A stretch of DNA of 64,000 nucleotides from Paenibacillus arenosi (GTDB taxonomy: Bacteria > Bacillota > Bacilli > Paenibacillales > Paenibacillaceae). Made by a program: the position numbers and the translations under genes. The stretch lies in contig NZ_JACYTN010000005.1 in the NCBI RefSeq assembly GCF_014841135.1, positions 124,001 to 188,000 of the forward strand. The letters run 5' to 3'. Positions within the stretch are counted from its first letter, which is position 1. Each line of letters starts with the position of its first letter. Under the pieces are notes generated by a model, which worked only from the letters and a program-made list of their open reading frames with translations, was not told where the DNA came from and did not search any database. Positions 41,815 to 50,618 of this stretch are shown here, piece after piece.

Positions 41815-43260
41815 ATGCACAGCTATCTAAAGTCTACACATGTCAAATTGTTAATGAGTACATTGTTCGTCTTTGGTTTATTTATGGGGACCTCATCGTT
41901 AGCTTATGCTGCTGAAGAGGTAACTACGGCTCAAGTACATCAAGCACTAGATGCGGTATGGATTTTAATTGCTGCGGTGCTAGTCATTATGATGCAAGCA
42001 GGCTTTGCTCTATTGGAAGCGGGATCGTCGCGTATGAAAAATGCAGGGCATGTTGCGGGTAAGACGATTTTAACCTTTGGTATATGTGCCATTGCGTTTT
42101 GGATGTTCGGCTTCGGATTTGGCTTCGGGGAATCAAATGGTTTCTTCGGTACAACAGGTTTCTTCTTCGACGGTAATGAATCGACAGCGGCAGCGCTGTT
42201 CAGCTCCCTAGACTTCTCACAAGTTCCTATCACGATTAAATTCTTATTCCAACTAGCATTCGCGGCCATTTCACTTGCTATTGCATGTGGCGGCTTCGCA
42301 GAACGAGCAAAATTAAGTGTATATGTGTGGTTTGGTTTCTTATTTACCATTTTTATTTACCCCGTAGCTGCTCATTGGGTGTGGGGCGGCGGTTGGTTGC
42401 ATGCATTAGGCATGCAGGATTTTGCAGGTTCGGCAGTCGTTCATATGCAAGGTGCGACAGCAGCATTAATTGCAACGATCATGCTTAAACCTCGTCTTGG
42501 AAAATTTAACGCTGAAGGCAAGCCAACGATTATCCCTGGTCATAATCAAGTGCTGTCTGTACTCGGTGTATTACTGTTATGGGTAGGCTGGTTTGGCTTT
42601 AATCCAGGCAGTACGCTTGGCGCGGTTAATGATGGATTCTTCGGATATATCGCGATGACAACTCAGCTTGCGGCAGCGGCCGGTGCGGTTGCTGCATTGA
42701 TCGTCTCATGGTTGGTATGGGGGAAAGCAGATATACCAAGTATGTTGAATGGTGTACTGGCAGCGCTTGTTGCGATTACGGGGGCATGTGCATTTGTAGA
42801 GCCATGGGCAGCATTAGTCATTGGTGCGATAGCAGGTGTGATTACCTTTTTCACGGCCCAATGGATAGAACGTCTTGGGATTGATGATCCGGTATATGCG
42901 TTCTCAGTACATGGAATTGCTGGTATATGGGGGGCATTATCGACAGGATTCTTTGCTGCTCCTGCTCTGGTAGAGAAAGTTGGAGTTGGTAAAGCGGGTT
43001 TATTTTACGGTGGAGGCTGGGAACAGCTCGTTGTGCAAACGGTTGGAATTATGGGTGTGTTCGTATTTGTCGCCATTTTGTCGTTTGCCATTTTCTTTGT
43101 ATTGAAAATAACGATCGGGCTTAGGGTATCAGAAGAGGAAGAGCTTGTAGGATTAGATATGAGTGAACATGGTGTGTACGGCTATCCTGAACAAATGAAA
43201 GCATTACATCAGCATGAACAACTATCATCAGGAGTTGATCGTCGTGAAGGGGTGAGCTGA
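41815..43260 (+). CDS. amtB: Ammonium transporter (Amt/NrgA family)
   Basis: 481 residues from ATG 41815, after AAGGGGAGTG; the frame from 41755 overlaps the second GlnR box. A signal peptide (LLMSTLFVFGLFMGTSSLAYAAEE) precedes eleven membrane helices. Amt features: MMQAGFALLEAGSSRMKNAG, VHMQGATAALIA, FGFNPGSTLG and the pore His in VYAFSVHGIAGIWGALSTG. It carries ammonium under nitrogen limitation. No glnK (PII) follows; instead a DUF294 nucleotidyltransferase starts 4 bases after the stop, then an exonuclease. The two GlnR boxes indicate nitrogen control. Confidence 0.95.
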   Translation: MHSYLKSTHVKLLMSTLFVFGLFMGTSSLAYAAEEVTTAQVHQALDAVWILIAAVLVIMMQAGFALLEAGSSRMKNAGHVAGKTILTFGICAIAFWMFGFGFGFGESNGFFGTTGFFFDGNESTAAALFSSLDFSQVPITIKFLFQLAFAAISLAIACGGFAERAKLSVYVWFGFLFTIFIYPVAAHWVWGGGWLHALGMQDFAGSAVVHMQGATAALIATIMLKPRLGKFNAEGKPTIIPGHNQVLSVLGVLLLWVGWFGFNPGSTLGAVNDGFFGYIAMTTQLAAAAGAVAALIVSWLVWGKADIPSMLNGVLAALVAITGACAFVEPWAALVIGAIAGVITFFTAQWIERLGIDDPVYAFSVHGIAGIWGALSTGFFAAPALVEKVGVGKAGLFYGGGWEQLVVQTVGIMGVFVFVAILSFAIFFVLKITIGLRVSEEEELVGLDMSEHGVYGYPEQMKALHQHEQLSSGVDRREGVS

Positions 43261-43264
43261 TTGC

Positions 43265-44473
43265 GTGAATCATCTTCTAGGAAATAACAGTTTCTCTGCT
43301 TATTTTGAGCAATGGATGTGTCACTTGGAAGAAATCGATAGGTACAAGGATTTTTGTGACGAAGACGCAAAAATTAGAGGCTGGCGACAGCTGCGAATGC
43401 AATTGATGTGTGAAGTTGAGCCGAATTTGACTAGGGAAAGTGAAGAATATAAACATATCTTGCTGCCATCGAATTTTTCATATGAGCTGCCTGAGTTTCC
43501 TCTGGCGATTAGTGTGCGATACCGAATAGTGACTGCTTGTTATGATGCACTATTTGAAAAAGTTGCTTCTTATGTAGAGCAGCAACTTATGGAGAGTGGG
43601 TATGGACCACCACCAGTTCCGTATGCTTTCGTCTTATTTGGAAGTGGAGGACGCAGGGAAATGCTCCCTTGGAGTGATCAGGATCATGGACTCATTTGGC
43701 AGATTGTCAAAGAAGAATCAGAACGTCTCGTAGTAGAGCGGTATTTTCTGAGATGGGGAAACGAAATGGTCAGCGCACTTCGTGCGATCGGATTTATGCC
43801 GTGCAGTGGTAAAGTGCTGGCAAGTGAAGCGTTGTGGCGAGGTTCCCTTGAGGATTGGCAAATGAGGGCAGAGCAATGGATGAGTATAGCGGATTGGGAA
43901 CATATTCGATATTTCTCGATCGCGCTTGATATGAGAACTGTGTATGGAGAAGTGTCTTTAGAAGCGGAGTGGAGAGAGTATGTAAGGCAGTTCAGAGCTT
44001 CATCTATAGCCGCTGAAGCTTCTCAAACGGCAATGGTACGCAATCAGCAGCATCGTAAATTAGCGCATAATGCATTTGGTCAACTCATTAAAGAGCGAAC
44101 GCATCCTTATGCTGGTCAAGTCGACATGAAGTATCGGATTTATGTACCTATTGTGCAACTCATTCGAACAACATCGTGGATGGTGGATGACATTGCTCAT
44201 CCATTATCTACGAAGGAGCGTATGGAAGGTATTTTATCAACATGGTCAGATGGCGAGGAACGACAAACTATTCGAAAGCTATATGCGTACTGGGATGATG
44301 TTATGGCGGTTAGATGGATATGCGGAGCAGAATTGCTAGACGGGGTGTGGAACGGAACGGGAATGATTGATCCTGATCAACTGCATGAATTGCAGAAATT
44401 AGCGCTTCGTCGAAGTTCGCAAAGTATAGAGAAATGGTCAAAAGTATTGAATAGGAGGTGCGAGCGTGGCTGA
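43265..44473 (+). CDS. DUF294 nucleotidyltransferase (PII-uridylyltransferase-like)
   Basis: 402 residues from GTG 43265. The nucleotidyltransferase core has GSGGRRE at 126-132 and SDQD at 137-140, i.e. the GSxGRxE...SDxD metal and nucleotide site of DUF294/GlnD-like enzymes. The rest (about 220-380) fits the helical substrate-binding DUF294_C domain. There are no CBS or ACT domains, so it lacks the usual sensory part of GlnD. The start follows amtB by 4 bases and the exonuclease gene overlaps its end by 8 bases, so translation is coupled. Target protein unknown; a role in ammonium signalling is inference from the operon. Confidence 0.85.
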   Translation: MNHLLGNNSFSAYFEQWMCHLEEIDRYKDFCDEDAKIRGWRQLRMQLMCEVEPNLTRESEEYKHILLPSNFSYELPEFPLAISVRYRIVTACYDALFEKVASYVEQQLMESGYGPPPVPYAFVLFGSGGRREMLPWSDQDHGLIWQIVKEESERLVVERYFLRWGNEMVSALRAIGFMPCSGKVLASEALWRGSLEDWQMRAEQWMSIADWEHIRYFSIALDMRTVYGEVSLEAEWREYVRQFRASSIAAEASQTAMVRNQQHRKLAHNAFGQLIKERTHPYAGQVDMKYRIYVPIVQLIRTTSWMVDDIAHPLSTKERMEGILSTWSDGEERQTIRKLYAYWDDVMAVRWICGAELLDGVWNGTGMIDPDQLHELQKLALRRSSQSIEKWSKVLNRRCERG

Positions 44474-45296
44474 GGGAGATGGGAACATACGTCGAAGTTG
44501 GTGGAAGCGATTAGAAGGGTTACAACCTAAGAACACAGGTGTTGAATCGAGGCACGCACCTTCTGGAAATTCAGTTTCTGAGTCATGGATGTCGGGTTTA
44601 TCTGCATCAAACTTGAAGACGGAGGGTGCGAAAAAGGCCTACGAGCGAGCTCGTCAAAAAGAACGATTAAAGTTGGAATCAAGCGGAAGTGTTCGACGCT
44701 TACATGTACTTGATATTCCTTTAAAGGAGCTTCCTGTCGTCGTCATTGATCTGGAAATGACGGGCTTTGAGCCTCATGCAGATGAGATTGTTTCTTTTGG
44801 AGCGTGGCGGCTGCAAGGAAAGCAGTGGGAGGAAGGGGAACATGCAAGCTTTTATCAAATCGTTAACCCTGGTATGCGCATACCTCCTGCAACCGAGCGA
44901 CTGCTGCAGATCACATCGGAAGAGGCTGCACAAGCAATGCCCGTATCAGAAGGACTCACACAGTTTATGAATTACATGGAGGAACGTGTTGTCATTGCGC
45001 ATGCAAGTGCGCATGACAAGGCATTTTTACGGACGGCCTTATGGCGATATTTCAAAAATCCATGGCGTCATCGGATGTTGGATACGATGATGATTGCGCG
45101 CTGGCTGTATCCACAGCTTCGAAATAATGATCTAGATATGCTGCTCCAACATGTAGGCATTGCAGTAGAGCAGCGTCATCATGCGCTCTGGGATGCGCGA
45201 GCAACGGCTGAATTATGGCTGCACTTTATGGAGCAAGCCGAGAAAAGGAGAGTGACGACACTCCGGGAAATGTACATGTATTTGAGTCAGTACTAG
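44466..45296 (+). CDS. DEDDh-family 3'-5' exonuclease (DnaQ-like)
   Basis: 276 residues from GTG 44466, after AGGAGGTGCGAGC. The first 80 residues are polar and probably disordered or a linker; the exonuclease fold then has VVIDLEMTGFEP (Asp95, Glu97), IAHASAHDKAFL (second Asp region) and HHALWDARATAELW (His and last Asp). This is the DEDDh set used by DnaQ/PolC epsilon-type and RNase T-like enzymes. It overlaps the DUF294 gene by 8 bases. DUF294 proteins are often next to or fused with DnaQ-type exonucleases, but the joint function has no accepted explanation. Confidence 0.88.
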   Translation: MAEGDGNIRRSWWKRLEGLQPKNTGVESRHAPSGNSVSESWMSGLSASNLKTEGAKKAYERARQKERLKLESSGSVRRLHVLDIPLKELPVVVIDLEMTGFEPHADEIVSFGAWRLQGKQWEEGEHASFYQIVNPGMRIPPATERLLQITSEEAAQAMPVSEGLTQFMNYMEERVVIAHASAHDKAFLRTALWRYFKNPWRHRMLDTMMIARWLYPQLRNNDLDMLLQHVGIAVEQRHHALWDARATAELWLHFMEQAEKRRVTTLREMYMYLSQY

Positions 45297-45303
45297 CAGT
45301 TCA

Positions 45304-45765
45304 TTATAACTTCGTGTAATAGCTATATGTTGGCTTATCCAATCCATTTTGGAACGAAACGACTAGCCATCCTGTCCACAAAGCTTGCGTGTCCATCCAT
45401 CCCAATATGTCCTCGCGACTGATAGTGGCTGATGTAAAAGGATGAGAATGTACAAGTATGCGATCCCACGATGCTTCCGGGTAACGGAATAACAGGTCGA
45501 TATATACGGAAGGCTCCAGATAAAAACGATGTTGTGGATGCTGGTCCGTATTTGGAATAGGCTCAAAAATATGAAAATGATGTTCGTTTGAACGTTTATT
45601 GCGGAGTAATATTCCGCATCCTTCATTAGGATAGTGTGCGCGTAGATGCTCTAGCATGCCTGGATAAACGGATGGCAAAATAGATAGTGTGCTTATAGGT
45701 GATGGATTTGCTTGAGTGTTGGGTGTGTTAGTCATTGTGTGTACACTGTTCCCCTTCTTTATCAT
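45304..45765 (-). CDS. JAMM/MPN+ domain metallopeptidase-like protein
   Basis: 153 residues, one JAB domain. The zinc motif is complete: Glu in YPNEGCGILLRN, HSHP in RILVHSHPFTSATIS and the Asp in SREDI (HxHx...SxxD). Bacterial JAMM proteins cleave isopeptide-like or sulfur-carrier (ThiS/MoaD) tails, or process cysteine-related conjugates; no ubiquitin-like, ThiF or CysO partner is adjacent here. Start uncertain: ATG 45765 has only weak GGAGAAG, while GTG 45744 and ATG 45735 are further possibilities. It is tail-to-tail with the exonuclease, 7 bases apart. Confidence 0.75.
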   Translation of the reverse strand: MIKKGNSVHTMTNTPNTQANPSPISTLSILPSVYPGMLEHLRAHYPNEGCGILLRNKRSNEHHFHIFEPIPNTDQHPQHRFYLEPSVYIDLLFRYPEASWDRILVHSHPFTSATISREDILGWMDTQALWTGWLVVSFQNGLDKPTYSYYTKL

Positions 45766-45944
45766 CTTCTCCGATGTGATTATATTAAAATTATAGCGGA
45801 TTTATTAAATTTATTCATAGGGCGTATCTCAAGGGAAGGCTTGGGAGCGCTTTTTAGTTGGTAGTATAGGATGGAAGTTAAAACAGATATGTATGATTCA
45901 ATGTCATTGTGTGAAAGAACTTAAAAAATGGTACATGCTCAAAA

Positions 45945-45982
45945 AGAAAGCGTTGTCATTTCAATAGAAAGTGTGCTAGTAT
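45945..45982 (+). promoter_or_regulatory. Promoter with overlapping cre-like site before the monooxygenase gene
   Basis: AGAAAGCGTTGTCA (45945-45958) matches the cre consensus TGWAANCGNTNWCA at all but the first position and contains a -35-like TTGTCA; TAGTAT follows after 18 bases (45977-45982). Such overlap would give catabolite repression by CcpA. The transcription start would be near 45990, about 375 bases before the gene. Confidence 0.4.
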
Positions 45983-46302
45983 GTGATCACACCCAGTATA
46001 ACCCAGTGATTTTTCTCACTTCCACATATATACCTATATGGTCCTCCTACACGAACTGCCTATCATTTATACTCTTCTTTCTTCATCTTCACAGACATCT
46101 CGTATATTTACTTGAAGCAGGGTGCTTTACCTTCATCGTACAGCATTACTCAGCTTTGTAAGATTATAATCATAGTATTTTATTGTTCCAAATGTGATAT
46201 TAATCTCCCACAATTCCAATTCCATATTCCGATATGTGAGCGATATACAACAGACGATATAGACGCTTATTTGCGTTTATATAAATTTCTCTAAAAGGAG
46301 GG

Positions 46303-46365
46303 GTGATCGTTAACTTGCTTTCAGTCATGGCTAAGACGAGTCCAAAAATTAAAGGAGGCTGTTGA
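46303..46365 (+). CDS. Possible leader peptide coupled to the monooxygenase gene
   Basis: A strong AAAAGGAGGGG precedes an open frame that can begin at GTG 46303 (20 residues) or TTG 46315 (16 residues, MLSVMAKTSPKIKGGC). Its stop TGA 46363-46365 overlaps the ATG 46365 of the monooxygenase (TGATG), and the AAAGGAGG of that gene lies within its last codons. The first ribosome binding site would otherwise be unexplained. Without conservation data this remains a candidate. Confidence 0.4.
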   Translation: MIVNLLSVMAKTSPKIKGGC

Positions 46366-47723
46366 TGATGATGGATCAAAAGTTCAACCAGCACATGATG
46401 AGTTACAAGTGGCTACTGGTAGGAACGACCGCTATTCTCACAGTAATTTTGGTACTGCTTATGTCAGACAAAGCTTTCGCTCACGGTTATATCGAAGGGC
46501 CTGCGAGTAGGGGGTATTTGTGCAAAACGGGTCAAAATACGAACTGCGGCCCAATTGTGTACGAGCCTCAAAGCTTGGAAGGACCAAAGGGATTCCCGGC
46601 TGCTGGTCCAGCGGATGGCAAGCTTGCAAGTGCTGGTCTAGGAGGATTTGATCAGTTGAATGCACAATCTTCGACACGCTGGACAAAGGTGAATATGTCG
46701 AGTGGTACGGTAACGTTTAACTGGAAATTGACAGCAGCACATGCAACGACGAAATGGGAGTACTTTATTACGAAGCCGAATTGGGATCCAAATGCGCCGT
46801 TGTCTCGTGCTCAATTCGACTTGACGCCTTTCTGCTCCGTTAATACCGGTGGTGCACGTCCGCCATTTAATTATTCGGATACTTGTAATGTGCCACAGCG
46901 GACAGGCTATCATGTTATTTTGGCGGTCTGGACGGTCCACGATACACCTAATGCATTCTACAATGTCATTGATGCCAATTTTGGCGGAGGATCTAGCGAT
47001 ACAACTCCACCGACGGCTCCTTCCTCCCTAGCTGTGACAGGAAAAACGTCTAATACAGTTTCTCTGTCATGGAATGCGGCTACAGACAATGTTGGTGTTA
47101 GTCAATATAAAATTTATAACGGAAGCTCACTGGTAACCAGCATTTCTGGTTCCAATACGAGCTATACGGTTACGGGTTTGACGGCAAATACAAGCTATAC
47201 GTTCTCGGTCGTTGCTGTGGATGGAGCGGGTAACTCTTCTGTGCCAAGCGGATCTATCGCAGTTACAACCAATCCAGCTGTTGTAGATGTAGTTCCTCCT
47301 ACTGCGCCAAGCAATCTGCATGTGATGGGTTCGCCGACATCCAATTCGGTACCATTGATGTGGACGGCTTCTTCAGACAATGTTGGGGTTACAGGGTACA
47401 AGGTGTATAATGGCACCAATCTTGTAGCTACCGTATCAGGCAGTGCAACCAGTTATACGGTTACGGGATTGGCAGCATCTACTTCGTATACCTTCACTGT
47501 GTACGCTGTGGATGGAGCGAACAACCAATCGCCAGCCAGTAATTCCGTCTCTGCTACAACGGCTCAGCCTCCTGCAGCTGTGCCTTGGGCGGCAAATACT
47601 GCTTATACGGTAGGTCAGTTGGTTTACTATAACGGTGCCACTTACGAGTGTCGTCAACCACACACTTCGTTGGTAGGCTGGGAACCGACTGCTGTACCAG
47701 CACTGTGGAAACTAGTCCCATAA
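46365..47723 (+). CDS. Secreted chitin-binding lytic polysaccharide monooxygenase (AA10) with two FnIII and a CBM5/12 domain
   Basis: About 452 residues from ATG 46365 (TTG 46362 and ATG 46368 are alternatives) after AAAGGAGG. A signal peptide ends SDKAFA, leaving His40 as the mature N-terminus (HGYIEGPASRGYLC), which with the His in TAAHATTKWEYFITKPNWD makes the copper histidine brace. The catalytic domain runs to about 205, then two fibronectin III domains (about 212-305, 310-400, each starting TPPTAPS/VPPTAPS) and a C-terminal CBM5/12 (PWAANTAYTVGQLVYYNGAT) follow. It oxidatively cleaves chitin outside the cell. A cre-like site far upstream suggests glucose repression. Confidence 0.93.
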   Translation: MMMDQKFNQHMMSYKWLLVGTTAILTVILVLLMSDKAFAHGYIEGPASRGYLCKTGQNTNCGPIVYEPQSLEGPKGFPAAGPADGKLASAGLGGFDQLNAQSSTRWTKVNMSSGTVTFNWKLTAAHATTKWEYFITKPNWDPNAPLSRAQFDLTPFCSVNTGGARPPFNYSDTCNVPQRTGYHVILAVWTVHDTPNAFYNVIDANFGGGSSDTTPPTAPSSLAVTGKTSNTVSLSWNAATDNVGVSQYKIYNGSSLVTSISGSNTSYTVTGLTANTSYTFSVVAVDGAGNSSVPSGSIAVTTNPAVVDVVPPTAPSNLHVMGSPTSNSVPLMWTASSDNVGVTGYKVYNGTNLVATVSGSATSYTVTGLAASTSYTFTVYAVDGANNQSPASNSVSATTAQPPAAVPWAANTAYTVGQLVYYNGATYECRQPHTSLVGWEPTAVPALWKLVP

Positions 47724-47901
47724 AGGAGGGCGTCTTGAGGGGAGACTAGCGGTTCCGTACATGGAAGTTAGTTAATCCTATGATGCAAGGATGAAAGCCA
47801 TTCACAGGGAGCGTGCTGCTAATAAGTTGATGATGCAGGAACTGCTGATGTGACCCCATTAGGCAGTGTGTAATAGGTAGTGTCGAAAAGATGTGATGAG
47901 T

Positions 47902-47946
47902 GAGGCCTCGCCAGCAAGTTCTGGTGAGGTCTTCTTGTTGTTATTT
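47902..47946 (+). terminator. Probable terminator of the monooxygenase gene
   Basis: GAGGCCTCGCCAG / CTGGTGAGGTC stem with some G-T pairs and a T-rich but interrupted tail. Located about 180 bases past the stop. Confidence 0.55.
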
Positions 47947-48045
47947 TACAAGTTGTATGGTGGGAGAAGAGGGTCGTATTTTTTGTATTTTTGGAGAAAT
48001 AAGGGTACAATAATGAGAATACGGTTTCTAGAAAGGGCATTGCGG

Positions 48046-48606
48046 ATGATGAGAAAAAGCACAATCATACTAGCTTTGGTGCTTCTTTTAGGCGTTACAG
48101 GCATTTGGCTAAATACAAAAACGGCAAGCTTAGAGCGAGAAACATCTGCTAAAGTGCGCATTGCAAAAGAGGCCCCACTTGTAAATTATCAGGCGCCGGC
48201 ATTTGAATTGAAATCGATAGATGGTACACAAACGTTTCGAGTAGGTGGAGAAAGGGAACGACCTGTGTTGATTAATTTTTGGGCATCATGGTGCGGCCCT
48301 TGCAAGTTGGAAGCGCCCGATCTCGTAAAAATATATGCGAAATACCAAAATGAGCTCGATATGTATGCTGTTAACGTGACATCTACAGATAGTAAGAAGG
48401 ATGCCCAGGCATTCGTCGATGAATACGGGTTAATTAACCCCATACTCATGGATTTAGATGGAAGCGTATTTGCAGCTTATAACGGTATGGCATTCCCAAC
48501 GAATTTACTCATAGATAAAAGCGGTACCATACGCAGACTTTATATCGGACTTCGACCGGCTAGCCAGATTGAAGCAGATATTCAAGAGCTGTTGGATGAG
48601 AAATAG
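48046..48606 (+). CDS. Membrane-anchored thioredoxin-like protein (TlpA/ResA type)
   Basis: 186 residues from ATG 48046 (GAAAGGG eight bases upstream); ATG 48013 and the ORF start lack such a site. An N-terminal signal anchor (STIILALVLLLGVTGIW) leads to an extracytoplasmic thioredoxin fold with FWASWCGPCKLEAPDL (CGPC) and the cis-Pro in GMAFPTNLLIDKSG. ResA-type proteins reduce apocytochrome c or other secreted disulfides; the CGPC rather than CEPC centre leaves the partner open. No ccd or res genes are next to it. Confidence 0.85.
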   Translation: MMRKSTIILALVLLLGVTGIWLNTKTASLERETSAKVRIAKEAPLVNYQAPAFELKSIDGTQTFRVGGERERPVLINFWASWCGPCKLEAPDLVKIYAKYQNELDMYAVNVTSTDSKKDAQAFVDEYGLINPILMDLDGSVFAAYNGMAFPTNLLIDKSGTIRRLYIGLRPASQIEADIQELLDEK

Positions 48607-48616
48607 CGTATATGCA

Positions 48617-48658
48617 AAATGCCCTGAACATCTTAGAGACTAGATGTTCAGGGCATTT
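48617..48658. terminator. Perfect 17-bp inverted repeat between convergent genes
   Basis: AAATGCCCTGAACATCT and AGATGTTCAGGGCATTT with an 8-base loop. No long T-run, but its place between the thioredoxin-like and cimA stops and its stem strength fit a bidirectional terminator. Confidence 0.6.
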
Positions 48659-48726
48659 ACTCGTTTCCTATATGTGTTGTTGTAGGTCAAGAATAGAAGT
48701 TTATTTTCCACAGCAGCATATATGGA

Positions 48727-50340
48727 TTAATGATTAACGATACCGAGACTTTCTTTGCGCTCATTGGTTTGAAGCTGCTTTTCCTTGCCATAAAGCGCGT
48801 AACGAATACTGTCAACAAGGGCTTCCCAGCTTGCTTCAATTACGTTCTGCGAAACGCCAACGGTACTCCATGTATGCTTGAAATCTGTGGATTCGATAAG
48901 TACGCGGACTTTGGCAGCGGTTGTGTCGCTTTCATCCAGCACGCGAACCTTGTAATCGGTTAAATGCATATCTTCGATACCAGGATAATGGCGGGATAAG
49001 GCTTTGCGAAGAGCGTTGTCCAGCGCATTGACTGGACCATTACCTTCAGCAGCCATATATATTGGCTCGTTATCAATATTAATCTTCACGATCGCTTCGG
49101 ATACAACAGAGCGATTGTTGGATTTCTCTACTAATATTTTAAAGGATTCAAACTGAAACGGTTCGTGTTCACCGCCAATCGCTTGTCGCAGCATCAGCTC
49201 TAATGAAGCATCGGCTCCTTCAAATTGATAGCCTTCATGCTCCAATTGCTTAATGCGTTCGATAATTGCTTTCATTGCAGGCTTGCCAGCGTCCAATTCA
49301 TAGCCGAGCTGTTGTGCTTTAGACAATACGTTGCTTTGACCTGCAAGTTCTGAGACGAGTACACGCTGCTTATTGCCAACTAGTTCTGGTTGGATATGCT
49401 CATAGGTACGCGAATCTTTTAAAATAGCGGAGACATGTATGCCACCTTTATGGGCAAAGGAGGCATTTCCGACGTACGGTTGATTAACGGGCATATGAAC
49501 GTTAGCGATTTCGCTTACGTAACGTGCAACAGAAGTTAATTGTTGAAGCTGATCGTCTCCGATGCAACTATAGTCGAGTTTTAGTTGAAGATTTGGTATA
49601 ATCGAACATAAGTTTGCATTTCCGCAGCGCTCTCCATAACCATTCATTGTACCTTGTACTTGGAGGGCGCCTGCTTGCACGGCCGCCAAGCTGTTCGCGA
49701 CTGCTAATTCACAATCATTATGTGTGTGTATGCCAATCTTCACTTGCGTACTTTGCAAAGCAGCGCTTACAATTTGCTGGATTTCATGGGGAAGTGTACC
49801 ACCATTCGTATCACAGAGCACAACCCAATCGGCGCCAGCATTCGCAGCTGTACGCAGCACTTGTAAAGCATATTCACTGTTGTGCTTAAAGCCATCGAAG
49901 AAATGCTCAGCATCAAGCATCACTTCTAATTGATGCTGCTTCAAGTATGCGATAGAGTCAGCAATCATTGCTAAATTTTCCTCTAATGAGGTTTGCAGTG
50001 CGGTATGCACATGGAAATCCCATGCCTTGCCGACGAGTGTTGCTGCGGGAACTTGGGCTTCGATAATACGATTCAAATTGGCATCTTGATCGGCAATCGA
50101 GTCTTTGCGTCGTGTGCTTCCGAATGCGACAAAGCGTGCGTTCCAAGCGTAGGATTTGATTCTTCTGAAAAATTCGATATCTTTGCTGTTGGAGCCCGGG
50201 ATGCCGCCTTCAATATAATGAACGCCAAGGGAATCAAGCCGCCTTGCGATCTTAAATTTGTCTTCAGCTGATAGACTAATGCCTTCTCCTTGTGTACCGT
50301 CACGTAAGGTCGTATCGAATATTGCAATCGACTTTTTCAT
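48727..50340 (-). CDS. cimA: (R)-citramalate synthase (CimA-type)
   Basis: 537 residues, the length of CimA rather than LeuA (about 510) or homocitrate synthase. HMGL-like barrel: IFDTTLRDGTQGEGISLS with catalytic Arg/Asp, GGIPGSNSKDIEFF, HTHNDCELAVANSLAAVQAG with metal His pair and NAYGE-like NGYGERCGNANL. The C-terminal LeuA dimer/allosteric domain (about 410-520) is present. It condenses pyruvate and acetyl-CoA to citramalate, a threonine-independent route to isoleucine. Start ATG 50340 follows GGAGGAGGAACTATC. It stands alone. Confidence 0.88.
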   Translation of the reverse strand: MKKSIAIFDTTLRDGTQGEGISLSAEDKFKIARRLDSLGVHYIEGGIPGSNSKDIEFFRRIKSYAWNARFVAFGSTRRKDSIADQDANLNRIIEAQVPAATLVGKAWDFHVHTALQTSLEENLAMIADSIAYLKQHQLEVMLDAEHFFDGFKHNSEYALQVLRTAANAGADWVVLCDTNGGTLPHEIQQIVSAALQSTQVKIGIHTHNDCELAVANSLAAVQAGALQVQGTMNGYGERCGNANLCSIIPNLQLKLDYSCIGDDQLQQLTSVARYVSEIANVHMPVNQPYVGNASFAHKGGIHVSAILKDSRTYEHIQPELVGNKQRVLVSELAGQSNVLSKAQQLGYELDAGKPAMKAIIERIKQLEHEGYQFEGADASLELMLRQAIGGEHEPFQFESFKILVEKSNNRSVVSEAIVKINIDNEPIYMAAEGNGPVNALDNALRKALSRHYPGIEDMHLTDYKVRVLDESDTTAAKVRVLIESTDFKHTWSTVGVSQNVIEASWEALVDSIRYALYGKEKQLQTNERKESLGIVNH

Positions 50341-50618
50341 GATAGTTCCTCCTCCAGATCGTTTCAGGATGAATCTGGTATTATTTTTTTTCTAATTATA
50401 GCACTGCGTTTGCATTTGTATAGCAGTAATTTCCTGCGTCACCCGATTAATGCCCCAAAGAATAACAAAGAGTATAAATGTATTACAATACATAAGAAGA
50501 ACAAGCATCTGTGTTACAAGATATAGTATTGTGCTGAACTACGATGAACTACATAAGAGACTTTCATTTTCCTGAGAATATCTTAGTCTTTTAGTAAAGA
50601 AAGAGAGGAAGGTACGAG
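50341..50618. other. Divergent region between cimA and dinB
   Basis: AT-rich. I see no T-box or leader peptide for cimA and no acceptable LexA box (CGAAC-N4-GTTCG) for dinB. Confidence 0.4.

Noticed and set aside
45928-46161. 77-codon frame upstream of the monooxygenase
   Set aside because: Composition is non-coding-like (many Leu/His/Tyr in an AT-rich stretch), no ribosome binding site, and it overlaps the likely promoter.
50400-50618. LexA box for dinB
   Set aside because: No CGAAC-N4-GTTCG-like dyad; the nearest GAAC words are not in dyad arrangement.
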